Of a stretch of 64,000 nt of DNA, positions 53,882-62,794 are shown one piece after another. Position numbers and translations under genes: made by a program. The notes beneath the pieces were generated by a model that made no database searches, had not been told where the DNA came from, and saw only the letters and a program-made list of their open reading frames with translations. Source of the DNA: Polaribacter marinus (GTDB taxonomy: Bacteria; Bacteroidota; Bacteroidia; Flavobacteriales; Flavobacteriaceae). The stretch spans positions 181,164-245,163 of the forward strand of contig NZ_JAKQYM010000005.1 in NCBI RefSeq assembly GCF_022662535.1. Direction: 5' to 3'. How positions within the stretch are numbered: the first letter of the stretch is position 1; the number at the start of each line of letters is the position of its first letter.

Positions 53882-54562
53882 ATGAAAAAAATTAATATTG
53901 CCATAGCAGATGATGAAGAACTCTTTAGGAAAGGAATGCAATTTTTATTAGAACGAGAAAGCAATTTAAATGTTTGTTATGAAGCAAAAAACGGTAAAAA
54001 ATTAATCAGCTATATCTCTACTACAAAAATTATTCCCGATATTATTTTAATGGATTTAAAAATGCCTGAAATGAATGGTATTGAAGCTACTAAGTTTATA
54101 CATAAATCACACCCAAATATTAAAATAATTGCATTAACAAGCTATGATGGAAAATCTTTTATAACAAATATGATAGATGTTGGAGCCTCTTCATACCTCC
54201 TTAAAAATACAAGTTCCAAAATGGTAATTCACACCATTAATGAGGTTTTTAAAAAAGGGTTTTATTATGATGAAAAAGTGTTAAAAATTATTCATGAGAA
54301 CATTAAATCATCAAGTGGTAAACGTATTAAAAGCGATCTAGACAAAAATTTACTTTCTAAAAGAGAAATTGAAATTTTAGAACTTATTTTCGAGCAATAC
54401 ACCACTGCAGAAATTGCTAAAAAACTTTTTTTAAGCCCAAGAACCGTTGAAGGGCATAGAAACAACCTTCTCATAAAAACAAAATCTAAAAATGTTGCAG
54501 GATTAATTATTTATAGTATTCAAAAAAAAATAATTGAAATTACTCCAGATTTTCATCTCTAA
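53882..54562 (+). CDS. NarL/FixJ-family response regulator
   Basis: A 226-residue regulator. The receiver (1-125) has the acidic DDEE, phospho-acceptor Asp in IILMDLKMPEMNG, Thr in ALTSYDG and Lys in YLLKNTS. The C-terminal LuxR-type helix-turn-helix is at about 155-220 (LSKREIEILELIFEQYTTAEIAKKLFLSPRTVEGHRNNLL). It forms a two-component pair with the HisKA_3 kinase gene just upstream. Targets unknown. Confidence 0.94.
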   Translation: MKKINIAIADDEELFRKGMQFLLERESNLNVCYEAKNGKKLISYISTTKIIPDIILMDLKMPEMNGIEATKFIHKSHPNIKIIALTSYDGKSFITNMIDVGASSYLLKNTSSKMVIHTINEVFKKGFYYDEKVLKIIHENIKSSSGKRIKSDLDKNLLSKREIEILELIFEQYTTAEIAKKLFLSPRTVEGHRNNLLIKTKSKNVAGLIIYSIQKKIIEITPDFHL

Positions 54563-54608
54563 ACTCTTAAGGAATAACAAAACGAGCTAAATCCTTTAAC
54601 TTTTAATA

Positions 54609-55229
54609 TTATTCTTTAATTATTTCTTCTTTAGGGAAAGCCTGTTTACTAAAAATAAATAATAATGCAACGCCAATACTTATAAAAGCATCTGCAGGGT
54701 TAAATATATATTGAAAAAAAGTAAACATCTCACCTCCTACAAAAGGAATCCATTCTGGTAAAATAGCATTTTCTATAAAAGGAAAATAAAACATATCCAC
54801 CACTTTTCCATGAAATAGCTCACCATAAGGATTATCTGCAAAAAGAGTAGCTACATTTTTACCATCTGGTGTATCAAAGATAACACCGTAAAAAACAGAA
54901 TCTATAATATTACCAACAGCACCTGCAAAAATTAAAGCAATCGCAATAATAACTGCATTGTGTACTTTTCTCTTAATATTTTGAGATAGCCAATAAATAA
55001 GTGCAGCTACTGCAACAATTCTAAATAAGGTTAAAAATAACTTACCAGCCTTACCTCCAAACTCAAAGCCCATTGCCATTCCATTATTTTCTACAAAATG
55101 AAGTTTAAACCAATCGAAAATCACAACTTCTTCTCCTAAAAAAAAGTGGGTTTTTACGTAAACTTTAATTATTTGGTCTAAAACAATTGCTATTAATATG
55201 GTAAGAATTGCCAGTGTCTTTTTTGACAT
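54609..55229 (-). CDS. lspA: Lipoprotein signal peptidase LspA
   Basis: The inner-membrane aspartic peptidase that removes signal peptides from prolipoproteins. The 206-residue protein has four membrane helices and the two catalytic Asp motifs (GNIIDSVFYGVIFD and NPADAFISIGVALL). It is longer than the E. coli enzyme because of a periplasmic loop with DGKNVATLFADNPYGELFHG. I chose ATG 55229: the GTG 21 bp upstream lies inside a TATTTTTG box. Many substrates of this enzyme lie in the window itself. Confidence 0.95.
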   Translation of the reverse strand: MSKKTLAILTILIAIVLDQIIKVYVKTHFFLGEEVVIFDWFKLHFVENNGMAMGFEFGGKAGKLFLTLFRIVAVAALIYWLSQNIKRKVHNAVIIAIALIFAGAVGNIIDSVFYGVIFDTPDGKNVATLFADNPYGELFHGKVVDMFYFPFIENAILPEWIPFVGGEMFTFFQYIFNPADAFISIGVALLFIFSKQAFPKEEIIKE

Positions 55230-55249
55230 TTTTTTGGGTTTTGTGTTCA

Positions 55250-55257
55250 CAAAAATA
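55250..55257 (-). promoter_or_regulatory. -7 box TATTTTTG of lspA
   Basis: TATTTTTG fits TAnnTTTG and lies 20 bp before ATG 55229. The alternative GTG start begins at its last base, which argues against that start. Confidence 0.5.
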
Positions 55258-55272
55258 ACAATAATATTGGGT

Positions 55273-55917
55273 TTATTTTGTTGTTAAGAAAATATTAGCT
55301 TTTATAGAGTTTATCTTAAAATTATATTGATTGTTTTTCTCTTTTTGTAGATATTTTTGTGCAACCAATTTATCGTCAATTTTTATTTTACCAATATTAG
55401 AGGTTACCTCTATATCTGTTTTTTGTAAAGCCGCAAAAACATTTCCCGCATACATTTCTAAAAAAACATTTGCGAGTACCTTATTTAGTTTTAAAATTCC
55501 TTTTTCAATAAAAATAGTTAAATCTCCTTTATAACTTTTAGATTCAATATTTATATTTTCTCCCAAAATCGTTACGCTTTTACCTTTAGGTATTTTAATA
55601 ATTGCACTTGCTCTTTTTAACCTCTTCGTAATATACTTTCTAAAAACAAGATCTTTATGCTCCATTTCTTCTAAAAAAAACTCTATTTTGGTTTTTCTAT
55701 TTTCTTCTTGATAAAGAATATGTTGCTCATTAGGGTCTTCTGCAAACAAGGTAATTTCTATATAATCTGATGTGGCGTTTTCTAGAACAAAATCGTCTAA
55801 TCCTATTGTTGAAATTTCTATTTCTTCTGTTATTGTTTGAAATTTCTTAACGACTTTTTTTTGCGAAAAAATCGTTACAGAAATTAAAAAAAATAAAATG
55901 ATAAAATTGTTTTTCAT
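55273..55917 (-). CDS. Hypothetical secreted protein, DUF4097-like
   Basis: A 214-residue exported protein (signal peptide MKNNFIILFFLISVTIFS). The body is regular beta structure of short strands (SAIIKIPKGKSVTILGENINIESKSYKGDLTIFIEKGILKLNKVLANVFLEMYAGNVFAAL), the pattern of DUF4097/DUF2807 beta-solenoid proteins, but I cannot confirm the family. It stands between the DksA-like gene and lspA, behind the terminator at 55925-55950. Confidence 0.72.
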   Translation of the reverse strand: MKNNFIILFFLISVTIFSQKKVVKKFQTITEEIEISTIGLDDFVLENATSDYIEITLFAEDPNEQHILYQEENRKTKIEFFLEEMEHKDLVFRKYITKRLKRASAIIKIPKGKSVTILGENINIESKSYKGDLTIFIEKGILKLNKVLANVFLEMYAGNVFAALQKTDIEVTSNIGKIKIDDKLVAQKYLQKEKNNQYNFKINSIKANIFLTTK

Positions 55918-55924
55918 TGAACAA

Positions 55925-55950
55925 AAAAAGCTTCGTTACAGAAGCTTTTT
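55925..55950 (-). terminator. Terminator after the DksA-like gene
   Basis: Perfect 10-bp stem AAAAAGCTTC / GAAGCTTTTT with loop GTTACA and a T run on the minus strand, 25 bp after the stop. Confidence 0.85.
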
Positions 55951-55974
55951 AAATTATTATACTATAAATAAATA

Positions 55975-56352
55975 TTATTGTTTACGTTTTGCCTCAATAC
56001 TTAATGTTGCATGAGGAACTAATTTTAAACGCTCTTTTTGTATTAATTTACCAGTAACTCTACAAACACCATAGGTTTTGTTTTCTATACGTAATAATGC
56101 ATTTTTTAAGTCTCTAATAAATTTTTCTTGTCTAATAGCTAATTGAACGTTTGCTTCTTTAGCCATTGTATCTGAGCCTTCATCAAATGATTTAAAAGAT
56201 GGAGAGGTATCATCTGTTCCATTATCTGCATCGTTTTTATAAGCACTCTGTAATAACGCTAAATCATCTTTTGCTCTCGCTATTTTTTTCTCTATAATTT
56301 CTTTAAACTCTTGTAAGTCTTCGTCTGAATATTTTAACTTTACGTCTGCCAT
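55975..56352 (-). CDS. TraR/DksA-family protein lacking zinc ligands
   Basis: A 125-residue protein with the DksA coiled-coil layout (residues about 8-90) and the conserved tip acidic residues (DDTSPSFKSFDEGSD region), followed by the small globular domain. The C-x2-C-x17-C-x2-C zinc positions are Cys97, Thr100, Ser118 and Ala121, so only one ligand is left; the spacing is exact. It should bind RNA polymerase through the secondary channel as a ppGpp cofactor, with a zinc-independent fold. It lies 5 bp after ileS. Confidence 0.9.
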   Translation of the reverse strand: MADVKLKYSDEDLQEFKEIIEKKIARAKDDLALLQSAYKNDADNGTDDTSPSFKSFDEGSDTMAKEANVQLAIRQEKFIRDLKNALLRIENKTYGVCRVTGKLIQKERLKLVPHATLSIEAKRKQ

Positions 56353-56357
56353 TATTC

Positions 56358-59300
56358 TTACATTTTTTCGATTAATATTTTACTTTTTACAGTATCGAAT
56401 TCAATATCTGTACCATTTTTTAACTCATCCACAAAAACTAATTCTTTGGTTAAAGTTTCACTCATGATATAGTCTTTATTTTCTGTAATAGATTGTTGTA
56501 AGTTCTCGAAATTTAAAACCGTTAATTTTATTTTATCTGTTACCTCTAAACCTGTGTCTTTACGTGCATTTTGGATTCTATTTACCAATTCTCTGGCAAC
56601 TCCTTCTTTACGCAAATCTTCTGTTATGGTAACATCTAAGGCAACTGTTAACGCTCCTTCATTTGCAACTAACCACCCTTCTATATCTTTAGATGATATC
56701 TCTACATCTGAGAGTTCTAAAATAATGCTTTTTCCATTAATGTCTAGAGAAATGTTTTTATCTTTCTCTATTTTGTTAATATCTTCTTGATTAAACTTCT
56801 GAACCTCAGCAGCTATAAAACGCATATCTTTACCAAACTTTGGGCCTAAGGTTTTAAAATTTGGCTTAATTTGTTTGATTAAGATATCTGAAGCATCGTC
56901 TAAAATCTGAATCTCTTTAATGTTTACTTCGTTTTTAATTAAGTTTGCAACGGCTAAAATTTCTTCTTTTTGCTGCTCACTATCAACAGGAATCATAATT
57001 TTTTGTAATGGCTGACGCACTTTAATCTTTTCTTTTGCTCTTAATGATAAAACTAAAGAAGATATAATTTGTGCATTTTCCATTTTACGCTCTAAGCTCT
57101 TATCTACAAAATTGGCATCGTATACAGGGAAATCAGATAAATGAATACTTTCTGATGTTTCTTTACCTGTTACCGAATTTAAATCTTGATACAATTTATC
57201 CATAAAAAACGGCGCAATTGGAGCTGCTAATTTTGCAATTGTATTCATACAAGTGTATAAAGTTTGATATGCAGAAATTTTATCTGTTTGATAATCTCCT
57301 TTCCAAAAACGTCTTCTACTTAAACGCACGTACCAGTTACTCAAATAATCTTGTGTAAAGTCGGATATGGCTCTTGCAGCTCTTGTTGGCTCGTATGCTG
57401 AGTAGAATTTATCAACTTTAGCAATTAAAGTGTGTAATTCTGATAAAATCCAACGATCTATTTCTGGTCTTTCTTCTAAAGCAACATCTGCTTCTTCATA
57501 AGAAAATCCATCAATATTTGTATATAAAGTAAAGAATGAATAGGTATTATATAAAGTTCCGAAGAATTTACGTTTTACTTCTTCAATTCCGTCTAAATCA
57601 AATTTTAAATTATCCCAAGGATTTGCGTTAGAAATCATGTACCAACGTGTTGCATCTGCACCATACGTTGATAATGTTGTAAAAGGATCTGTTGCGTTCC
57701 CTAAACGTTTAGACATTTTATGTCCGTTTTTATCTAAAACTAAACCGTTAGAAACTACGTTTTTATACGCTACAGAATCGAAAACCATGGTTGCAATGGC
57801 ATGTAATGTATAAAACCAACCTCTGGTTTGATCTACTCCTTCTGCTATAAAATCTGCAGGGAAAGATTCGTTTCCATCAATTTTTTGTTTGTTTTCGAAC
57901 GGATAATGCCATTGTGCATAAGGCATAGAACCAGAATCGAACCATACATCAATTAAATCGCTTTCACGTTTCATTGGTTGTCCAGATGCTGAAACTAATA
58001 CAATTTCATCCACAATATTTTTATGTAAATCTATTTTCGCATAGTTTTCTTCCGAGTTGTTATCGACTTCAAAATCTTCGAAAATGTCTTTTGCTAAAAC
58101 GCCAGCAGCTACAGCCTTTGCCATTTCTTCTTTTAATTCTTTAACAGAACCAATACAAATTTCTTCTTTACCATCTTCTGTTCTCCAGATTGGTAATGGA
58201 ATTCCCCAATAACGAGAACGAGATAAATTCCAATCGTTTGCATTTGCTAACCAGTTTCCAAAACGACCAGTTCCTGTAGATTCTGGTTTCCAGTTTATGG
58301 TTTTGTTTAACTCGTGCATTCTATCTTTTACATCAGTTACTTTAATAAACCAAGAATCTAATGGATAATATAAAATTGGTTTATCGGTTCTCCAACAATT
58401 TGGATAACTGTGTTTGTATTTCTCAACCTTAAAGGCTTTGTTTTCTGTTTTCAATTTAATAGCCAACTCAACATCAATAGATCTTTCTGGCCCTTCACCA
58501 TCAGGATAATATTCGTTCTTCACATATTTACCTGCAAACTCGCCCATTTCTGGTCTAAATTTACCTTGTAAATTCACTAAAGGAACTAAATTATCATTTT
58601 CATCTTTCACCAACATTGGCGGAATTGGCGGTACTGCTTGTTTAGCAACCATTGCATCATCTGCTCCAAAAGTGGGTGCGGTATGTACAATTCCGGTTCC
58701 GTCTTCTGTAGTAACAAAATCTCCAGCAATTACTCTAAAAGCATCTTGCGGATTATCGTTTGGCAAACAGTAATCTAAAACGGGTTCGTATCTAATATCT
58801 ACTAAATCTTTACCAACAAACTCTTTAATAACGTGGTAAGGTATTTTTTTATCACCAGCATTATAAATACTTAATTCTTCTGAAGTTGTTACTTCAACAT
58901 TATTTTTACCTGCAAATTGTTTTCCAACTAATTTTTTAGCTAAAATTACTTTAATAGGTTCAAAAGTATATTGATTAAACGTTTCTACTAAAACATATTC
59001 AATTTTAGGTCCAACCGTTAATGCTGTATTACTTGGCAATGTCCAAGGAGTTGTTGTCCAAGCTATAAAATAAACAGTTCCTTCATTTTGTAAAAAGTCT
59101 GGAAGTGTGTTTGATACTGCTTTAAATTGTGCAACAACTGTTGTGTCTGTAACATCTTGATACGTTCCTGGTTGATTTAATTCATGAGAGCTTAAACCCG
59201 TACCCGCTTTTGGCGAATAAGGCTGAATTGTATAGCCTTTGTAAATTAATTCTTTGTTGTAAATCTGCTTTAGCAACCACCAAACAGATTCCATATATTT

Positions 59301-59765
59301 AGGTTCGTAGGTAATATACGGATCTTCCATATCTACCCAATATCCCATTTTATTAGTTAAATCATTCCAAATATCTGTATAACGCATCACTGCTTTTCTA
59401 CAAGCTGCGTTATAATCTTCTACAGAAATTGTTTTTCCAATATCTTCTTTGGTAATTCCTAATTCTTTCTCAACACCCAATTCTATTGGTAAACCATGCG
59501 TATCCCAACCAGCTTTACGCTTTACTTGAAAACCTTTCATGGTTTTATATCGCGGAAAAATATCTTTAATAGCTCTTGCTAAAACATGGTGTACACCTGG
59601 TAAACCGTTTGCAGATGGAGGCCCTTCAAAAAACACAAAAGGTTTTGCGCCTTCTCTAGAGGTTACACTTTTTTCGAAGATGTTATTTTCTTCCCAATAA
59701 TTTAGAATTTCTTCTGCTATTTTTGGTAAGTCAAGTCCTTTGTATTCAGGAAATTTCGCTTTCAT
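56358..59765 (-). CDS. ileS: Isoleucyl-tRNA synthetase, IleRS2 type with GxHH signature
   Basis: It charges tRNA-Ile with isoleucine and edits valine. The 1135 residues have the Rossmann catalytic core, the editing (CP1) domain, KMSKR (in DKNGHKMSKRLGN) and an anticodon-binding C-terminal domain of IleRS2 style. The signature HxGH reads G57-V58-H59-H60 in PSANGLPGVHHVLAR, an exchange of the first and third positions. The GxHH form has been described in hyper-resistant IleRS2 enzymes to mupirocin. It is the first gene of ileS, dksA-like. Confidence 0.96.
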   Translation of the reverse strand: MKAKFPEYKGLDLPKIAEEILNYWEENNIFEKSVTSREGAKPFVFFEGPPSANGLPGVHHVLARAIKDIFPRYKTMKGFQVKRKAGWDTHGLPIELGVEKELGITKEDIGKTISVEDYNAACRKAVMRYTDIWNDLTNKMGYWVDMEDPYITYEPKYMESVWWLLKQIYNKELIYKGYTIQPYSPKAGTGLSSHELNQPGTYQDVTDTTVVAQFKAVSNTLPDFLQNEGTVYFIAWTTTPWTLPSNTALTVGPKIEYVLVETFNQYTFEPIKVILAKKLVGKQFAGKNNVEVTTSEELSIYNAGDKKIPYHVIKEFVGKDLVDIRYEPVLDYCLPNDNPQDAFRVIAGDFVTTEDGTGIVHTAPTFGADDAMVAKQAVPPIPPMLVKDENDNLVPLVNLQGKFRPEMGEFAGKYVKNEYYPDGEGPERSIDVELAIKLKTENKAFKVEKYKHSYPNCWRTDKPILYYPLDSWFIKVTDVKDRMHELNKTINWKPESTGTGRFGNWLANANDWNLSRSRYWGIPLPIWRTEDGKEEICIGSVKELKEEMAKAVAAGVLAKDIFEDFEVDNNSEENYAKIDLHKNIVDEIVLVSASGQPMKRESDLIDVWFDSGSMPYAQWHYPFENKQKIDGNESFPADFIAEGVDQTRGWFYTLHAIATMVFDSVAYKNVVSNGLVLDKNGHKMSKRLGNATDPFTTLSTYGADATRWYMISNANPWDNLKFDLDGIEEVKRKFFGTLYNTYSFFTLYTNIDGFSYEEADVALEERPEIDRWILSELHTLIAKVDKFYSAYEPTRAARAISDFTQDYLSNWYVRLSRRRFWKGDYQTDKISAYQTLYTCMNTIAKLAAPIAPFFMDKLYQDLNSVTGKETSESIHLSDFPVYDANFVDKSLERKMENAQIISSLVLSLRAKEKIKVRQPLQKIMIPVDSEQQKEEILAVANLIKNEVNIKEIQILDDASDILIKQIKPNFKTLGPKFGKDMRFIAAEVQKFNQEDINKIEKDKNISLDINGKSIILELSDVEISSKDIEGWLVANEGALTVALDVTITEDLRKEGVARELVNRIQNARKDTGLEVTDKIKLTVLNFENLQQSITENKDYIMSETLTKELVFVDELKNGTDIEFDTVKSKILIEKM

Positions 59766-59835
59766 TTTCTGTCTTTTCTAATAAGAATGCGAAATTAAGG
59801 ATTTTCTTGTAATTCTTTGATTTATGGCACAAAAA

Positions 59836-59858
59836 AAGAGCCTTAAAAAAAGGCTCTT
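59836..59858 (-). terminator. Terminator of the adhesin-porP/sprF-ompA operon
   Basis: Perfect 9-bp stem AAGAGCCTT / AAGGCTCTT, loop of five A, followed on the minus strand by seven T. It lies about 23 bp after the OmpA-family stop. Confidence 0.85.
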
Positions 59859-59880
59859 AAAATTATTAATGAATTTTAGT

Positions 59881-61842
59881 TTACTTTTTAATAACAACAA
59901 ACTCAGTTCTTCTATTTTCTTGGTGTTGATCTTTAGTACATTTTACCCTATTTGTGTGCTTATTATTATCTACACAATTGTTTGTTAATTGTCTTTCTCC
60001 AAATCCTTTTCCTGTAATTCTGATAGGATTAATTCCTTTAGAAATAATATACTCTACAGTAGATTTTGCTCTTTTATCAGATAAAGCTTCATTATAAGTA
60101 TCTTTACCTCTAGCATCTGTATGCGAACTTGACCTAATAACTAGTTTTGGATACTTATTCATGATTCTAACAATATGATCTAATTGTGTAGAAGCATCTA
60201 TTCTAATATTTGATTTGTTATAATCAAAATAAATGGGATTAATTCTAATAATTAATTCACCTCTTTCGTTGTATGTAAAATCATTACTCATCTCTAAATT
60301 TAAATTTAAATTTAAATTAGAAGCTTCTGTAGTTACAAAAACCAAAGCGTCTTGTTGGTAATATTCTTTAGTTGCAACAACCGAGTAAGACTTATTACAA
60401 GGCAATGTAATATTAAACTGACCCAATACTCCAACTAAAGTATCTTTTAAAATCATCCCTTCGCTGTCTTTTAAAACAACTCTAGCTCCTGACAATGGTT
60501 TTTGTGAATTTTTGTCTCTAACCACACCCAAAACAATTTGCATACATGGAGGTTTGGTTAACTCTAACTCTTTTATTTGAGCGATAGAGTAAATATCATC
60601 ACTACCAACACCGCCTTCTCTATTTGATGATAAGAACCCTTTTTTAGTAATTGGATTCATTGAAAAAGCAAAATCATCCAATTTAGAATTTATGGGTGCT
60701 TTTAAATTTATGGGTGTTGTATAAAATCCCTTATCGTCTTTTTTACTAGCAAAAACATCTAATGCTCCTATACCAAAGTGTCCGTCTGATGAAAAATATA
60801 AAATATCATCATCCGAAATAAAAGGAAACATTTCTTTTCCTTCTGTATTTATTGCTATTCCTAAATTTTGGATATATCCAAAAGAACCATCTTCTTTTAT
60901 TTCTGTATAATAAATATCTGTTCCACCAATGCTACCAGGCATATCTGATACAAAATACAATCTTTTACCATCTTTACTTACTGATGGATGTCCAACAGAA
61001 TATTCATCACTACAAAATGGAAGTTCTCGAATATTTTTCCATTTCCCTTCTACCAATTCTGCTTTGTAAATTTTTAATTTATTAATTCCGTTTTTATCTT
61101 TTTTGTAAACACCGTTATTGAAATTATTTCTGGTAAAATATATTGTTTTTTGATCCGGAGAAAAAGCCACAGAAGATTCATGAAATTTTTTGTTAATTTC
61201 ATCTGAAAAGGATGCTACATTTGCTGAAGAATCTATTTTGTTAATAGCCACTTGAAACAAATCTAAAAATCTTGTTTCATCTTTTGTATGAGTTCTTTTT
61301 ACAAATCTATTTAATTTTTGAGGTGATGAAAAAATAATTGTATTGTTATATTCAGTGACACCAAAATCTGAAAACTCTGTATTTACTCCTTTTAAATTTG
61401 TAACTGTATAATAAGGTTTATTGTCTTTTATTTCTGATAAAACAGCTTCTTTACTTGTAAAATTCACGCCTCTTGCATCTTGTTTTTTTGCACTGTGAAA
61501 CTTTTCCATCCATTGTTTAGAGTCTTTAAATTTCCCAATACTTCTTAAGGTTTGTGCATATTTAAAAATATATTCTGGTGTTTGAACTGGATGTTTCTTA
61601 AACAATTCTGCATATGCCGATGATGCTTCTTGCATTATTGCATTAAAATAATAACTATCCCCTAATCTTTTTAAAACATGTTCTGTTGGATTTTCTTTTG
61701 CTAATTTTTTGTATTCTTTAGCTGCTGAAATATAAGAAAGGTTATTAAAGTATGTATCTGCCCTTTTGGACTCTTTTGTTTGCCCTAATAGGGTTAAAGA
61801 ACTAAAGAGAAGTGCAATTGTAATTTGTATTGTTTTTTTCAT
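59881..61842 (-). CDS. OmpA-family protein with TPR and WD40-like domains (PorE-like)
   Basis: A 653-residue envelope protein. After the signal peptide (MKKTIQITIALLFSSLTLLGQ) it has TPR-like repeats (about 25-140), PD40/WD40-like beta-propeller repeats (SPDQKTIYFTRNNF; SKDGKRLYFVSDMPGSIGGTDIY; about 190-420), a CarboxypepD_reg-like domain (about 430-510: RDKNSQKPLSGARVVLKDSEG) and an OmpA_C peptidoglycan-binding domain (YFDYNKSNIRIDASTQLDHIV; SHTDARG). This is the layout of T9SS PorE and relatives. I chose ATG 61842 over an upstream alternative 27 bp away. Confidence 0.9.
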   Translation of the reverse strand: MKKTIQITIALLFSSLTLLGQTKESKRADTYFNNLSYISAAKEYKKLAKENPTEHVLKRLGDSYYFNAIMQEASSAYAELFKKHPVQTPEYIFKYAQTLRSIGKFKDSKQWMEKFHSAKKQDARGVNFTSKEAVLSEIKDNKPYYTVTNLKGVNTEFSDFGVTEYNNTIIFSSPQKLNRFVKRTHTKDETRFLDLFQVAINKIDSSANVASFSDEINKKFHESSVAFSPDQKTIYFTRNNFNNGVYKKDKNGINKLKIYKAELVEGKWKNIRELPFCSDEYSVGHPSVSKDGKRLYFVSDMPGSIGGTDIYYTEIKEDGSFGYIQNLGIAINTEGKEMFPFISDDDILYFSSDGHFGIGALDVFASKKDDKGFYTTPINLKAPINSKLDDFAFSMNPITKKGFLSSNREGGVGSDDIYSIAQIKELELTKPPCMQIVLGVVRDKNSQKPLSGARVVLKDSEGMILKDTLVGVLGQFNITLPCNKSYSVVATKEYYQQDALVFVTTEASNLNLNLNLEMSNDFTYNERGELIIRINPIYFDYNKSNIRIDASTQLDHIVRIMNKYPKLVIRSSSHTDARGKDTYNEALSDKRAKSTVEYIISKGINPIRITGKGFGERQLTNNCVDNNKHTNRVKCTKDQHQENRRTEFVVIKK

Positions 61843-61859
61843 AATTGTATTATTAATTA

Positions 61860-62792
61860 CTAAAAGCATCTTGGAGATATTATTTTGTTACGTTCAAAAT
61901 CGAAGTTAAATAATAAGAATATTTCGTGTGAACCAGAATTGAAATTTCCTAGATTAGTAATTGTGTAATCATAGGCATATCCAATTCTTAAATTTTTTCT
62001 AACTCTAACATTTGCTAAAGCAGATAAAGATTCGTCTAATCTATAAGATAAACCCAGTTCAAATTTCTCGTTAAAAAAAACACTTCCAGAAAAGTCTATA
62101 GGTAAAGGTGCTCCTTCTGCAGCTTTTACCATAATAGAAGGTTTAAACTTCATCTCTTGATTTATATCAAAAACATAACCACTGGTTAAGAAAAAATGTT
62201 TCGTTTCTGATGCTCTTGAAATTTGCCCTCCTTTTTTCTGAAAATGAAATGTTTCTAATAGATTTGGTATAGAAAAACCTAAATAAAAATTATTTGTATA
62301 ATAAAAAGCTCCTGCTCCAAAATTTGGTAAAACTTTGTTTGCATTTTGATTTATAAACGCCTCATCATCTGGTTCTGCTGTGTTTAAACAAGGTAAACAA
62401 ACATTAAAAAAAGTAAACCCTGCTTTTACTCCTAACGCTAACTTTGCCTTATTTCCAACGTTTATTGTGTAAGAAAAATCTCCATAAAGATTTTGTTCTT
62501 GTACGGGACCAATTTCATCTATAATAACAGATAAACCCAAACCAACATTTTTCCCAACAGGAGAATGTGCTCCTAAGGTTAATGTTTGTGGAGCGCCATC
62601 TATACCAACCCACTGAGTTCTTGCTAAAAAATTAAGGCTTAAAGCATCATAAGACCCAGCATAAGCTGGGTTTATGATGTTCATATTATACATATACTGT
62701 GTAAACTGTGGGTTTTGTTGCGCTTTTGCAGAAACAGTAAATATGATAACTGCAATTATTATTATAACTTTTTTCATGTGTATTGCCTTCAT
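61860..62792 (-). CDS. PorP/SprF family type IX secretion protein
   Basis: A 310-residue outer-membrane barrel protein with signal peptide (MKKVIIIIAVIIFTVSAKA) and the family hallmark QNPQFTQYMYNMNIINPAYAGSYDALSLNFLARTQWVGIDGAPQT. Members anchor or secrete large T9SS type B adhesins, as SprF does for SprB. The neighbouring adhesin gene has the matching type B C-terminal domain. I chose ATG 62792, just after the adhesin stop; ATG 62777 is equally possible. Confidence 0.94.
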   Translation of the reverse strand: MKAIHMKKVIIIIAVIIFTVSAKAQQNPQFTQYMYNMNIINPAYAGSYDALSLNFLARTQWVGIDGAPQTLTLGAHSPVGKNVGLGLSVIIDEIGPVQEQNLYGDFSYTINVGNKAKLALGVKAGFTFFNVCLPCLNTAEPDDEAFINQNANKVLPNFGAGAFYYTNNFYLGFSIPNLLETFHFQKKGGQISRASETKHFFLTSGYVFDINQEMKFKPSIMVKAAEGAPLPIDFSGSVFFNEKFELGLSYRLDESLSALANVRVRKNLRIGYAYDYTITNLGNFNSGSHEIFLLFNFDFERNKIISPRCF

Positions 62793-62794
62793 GT

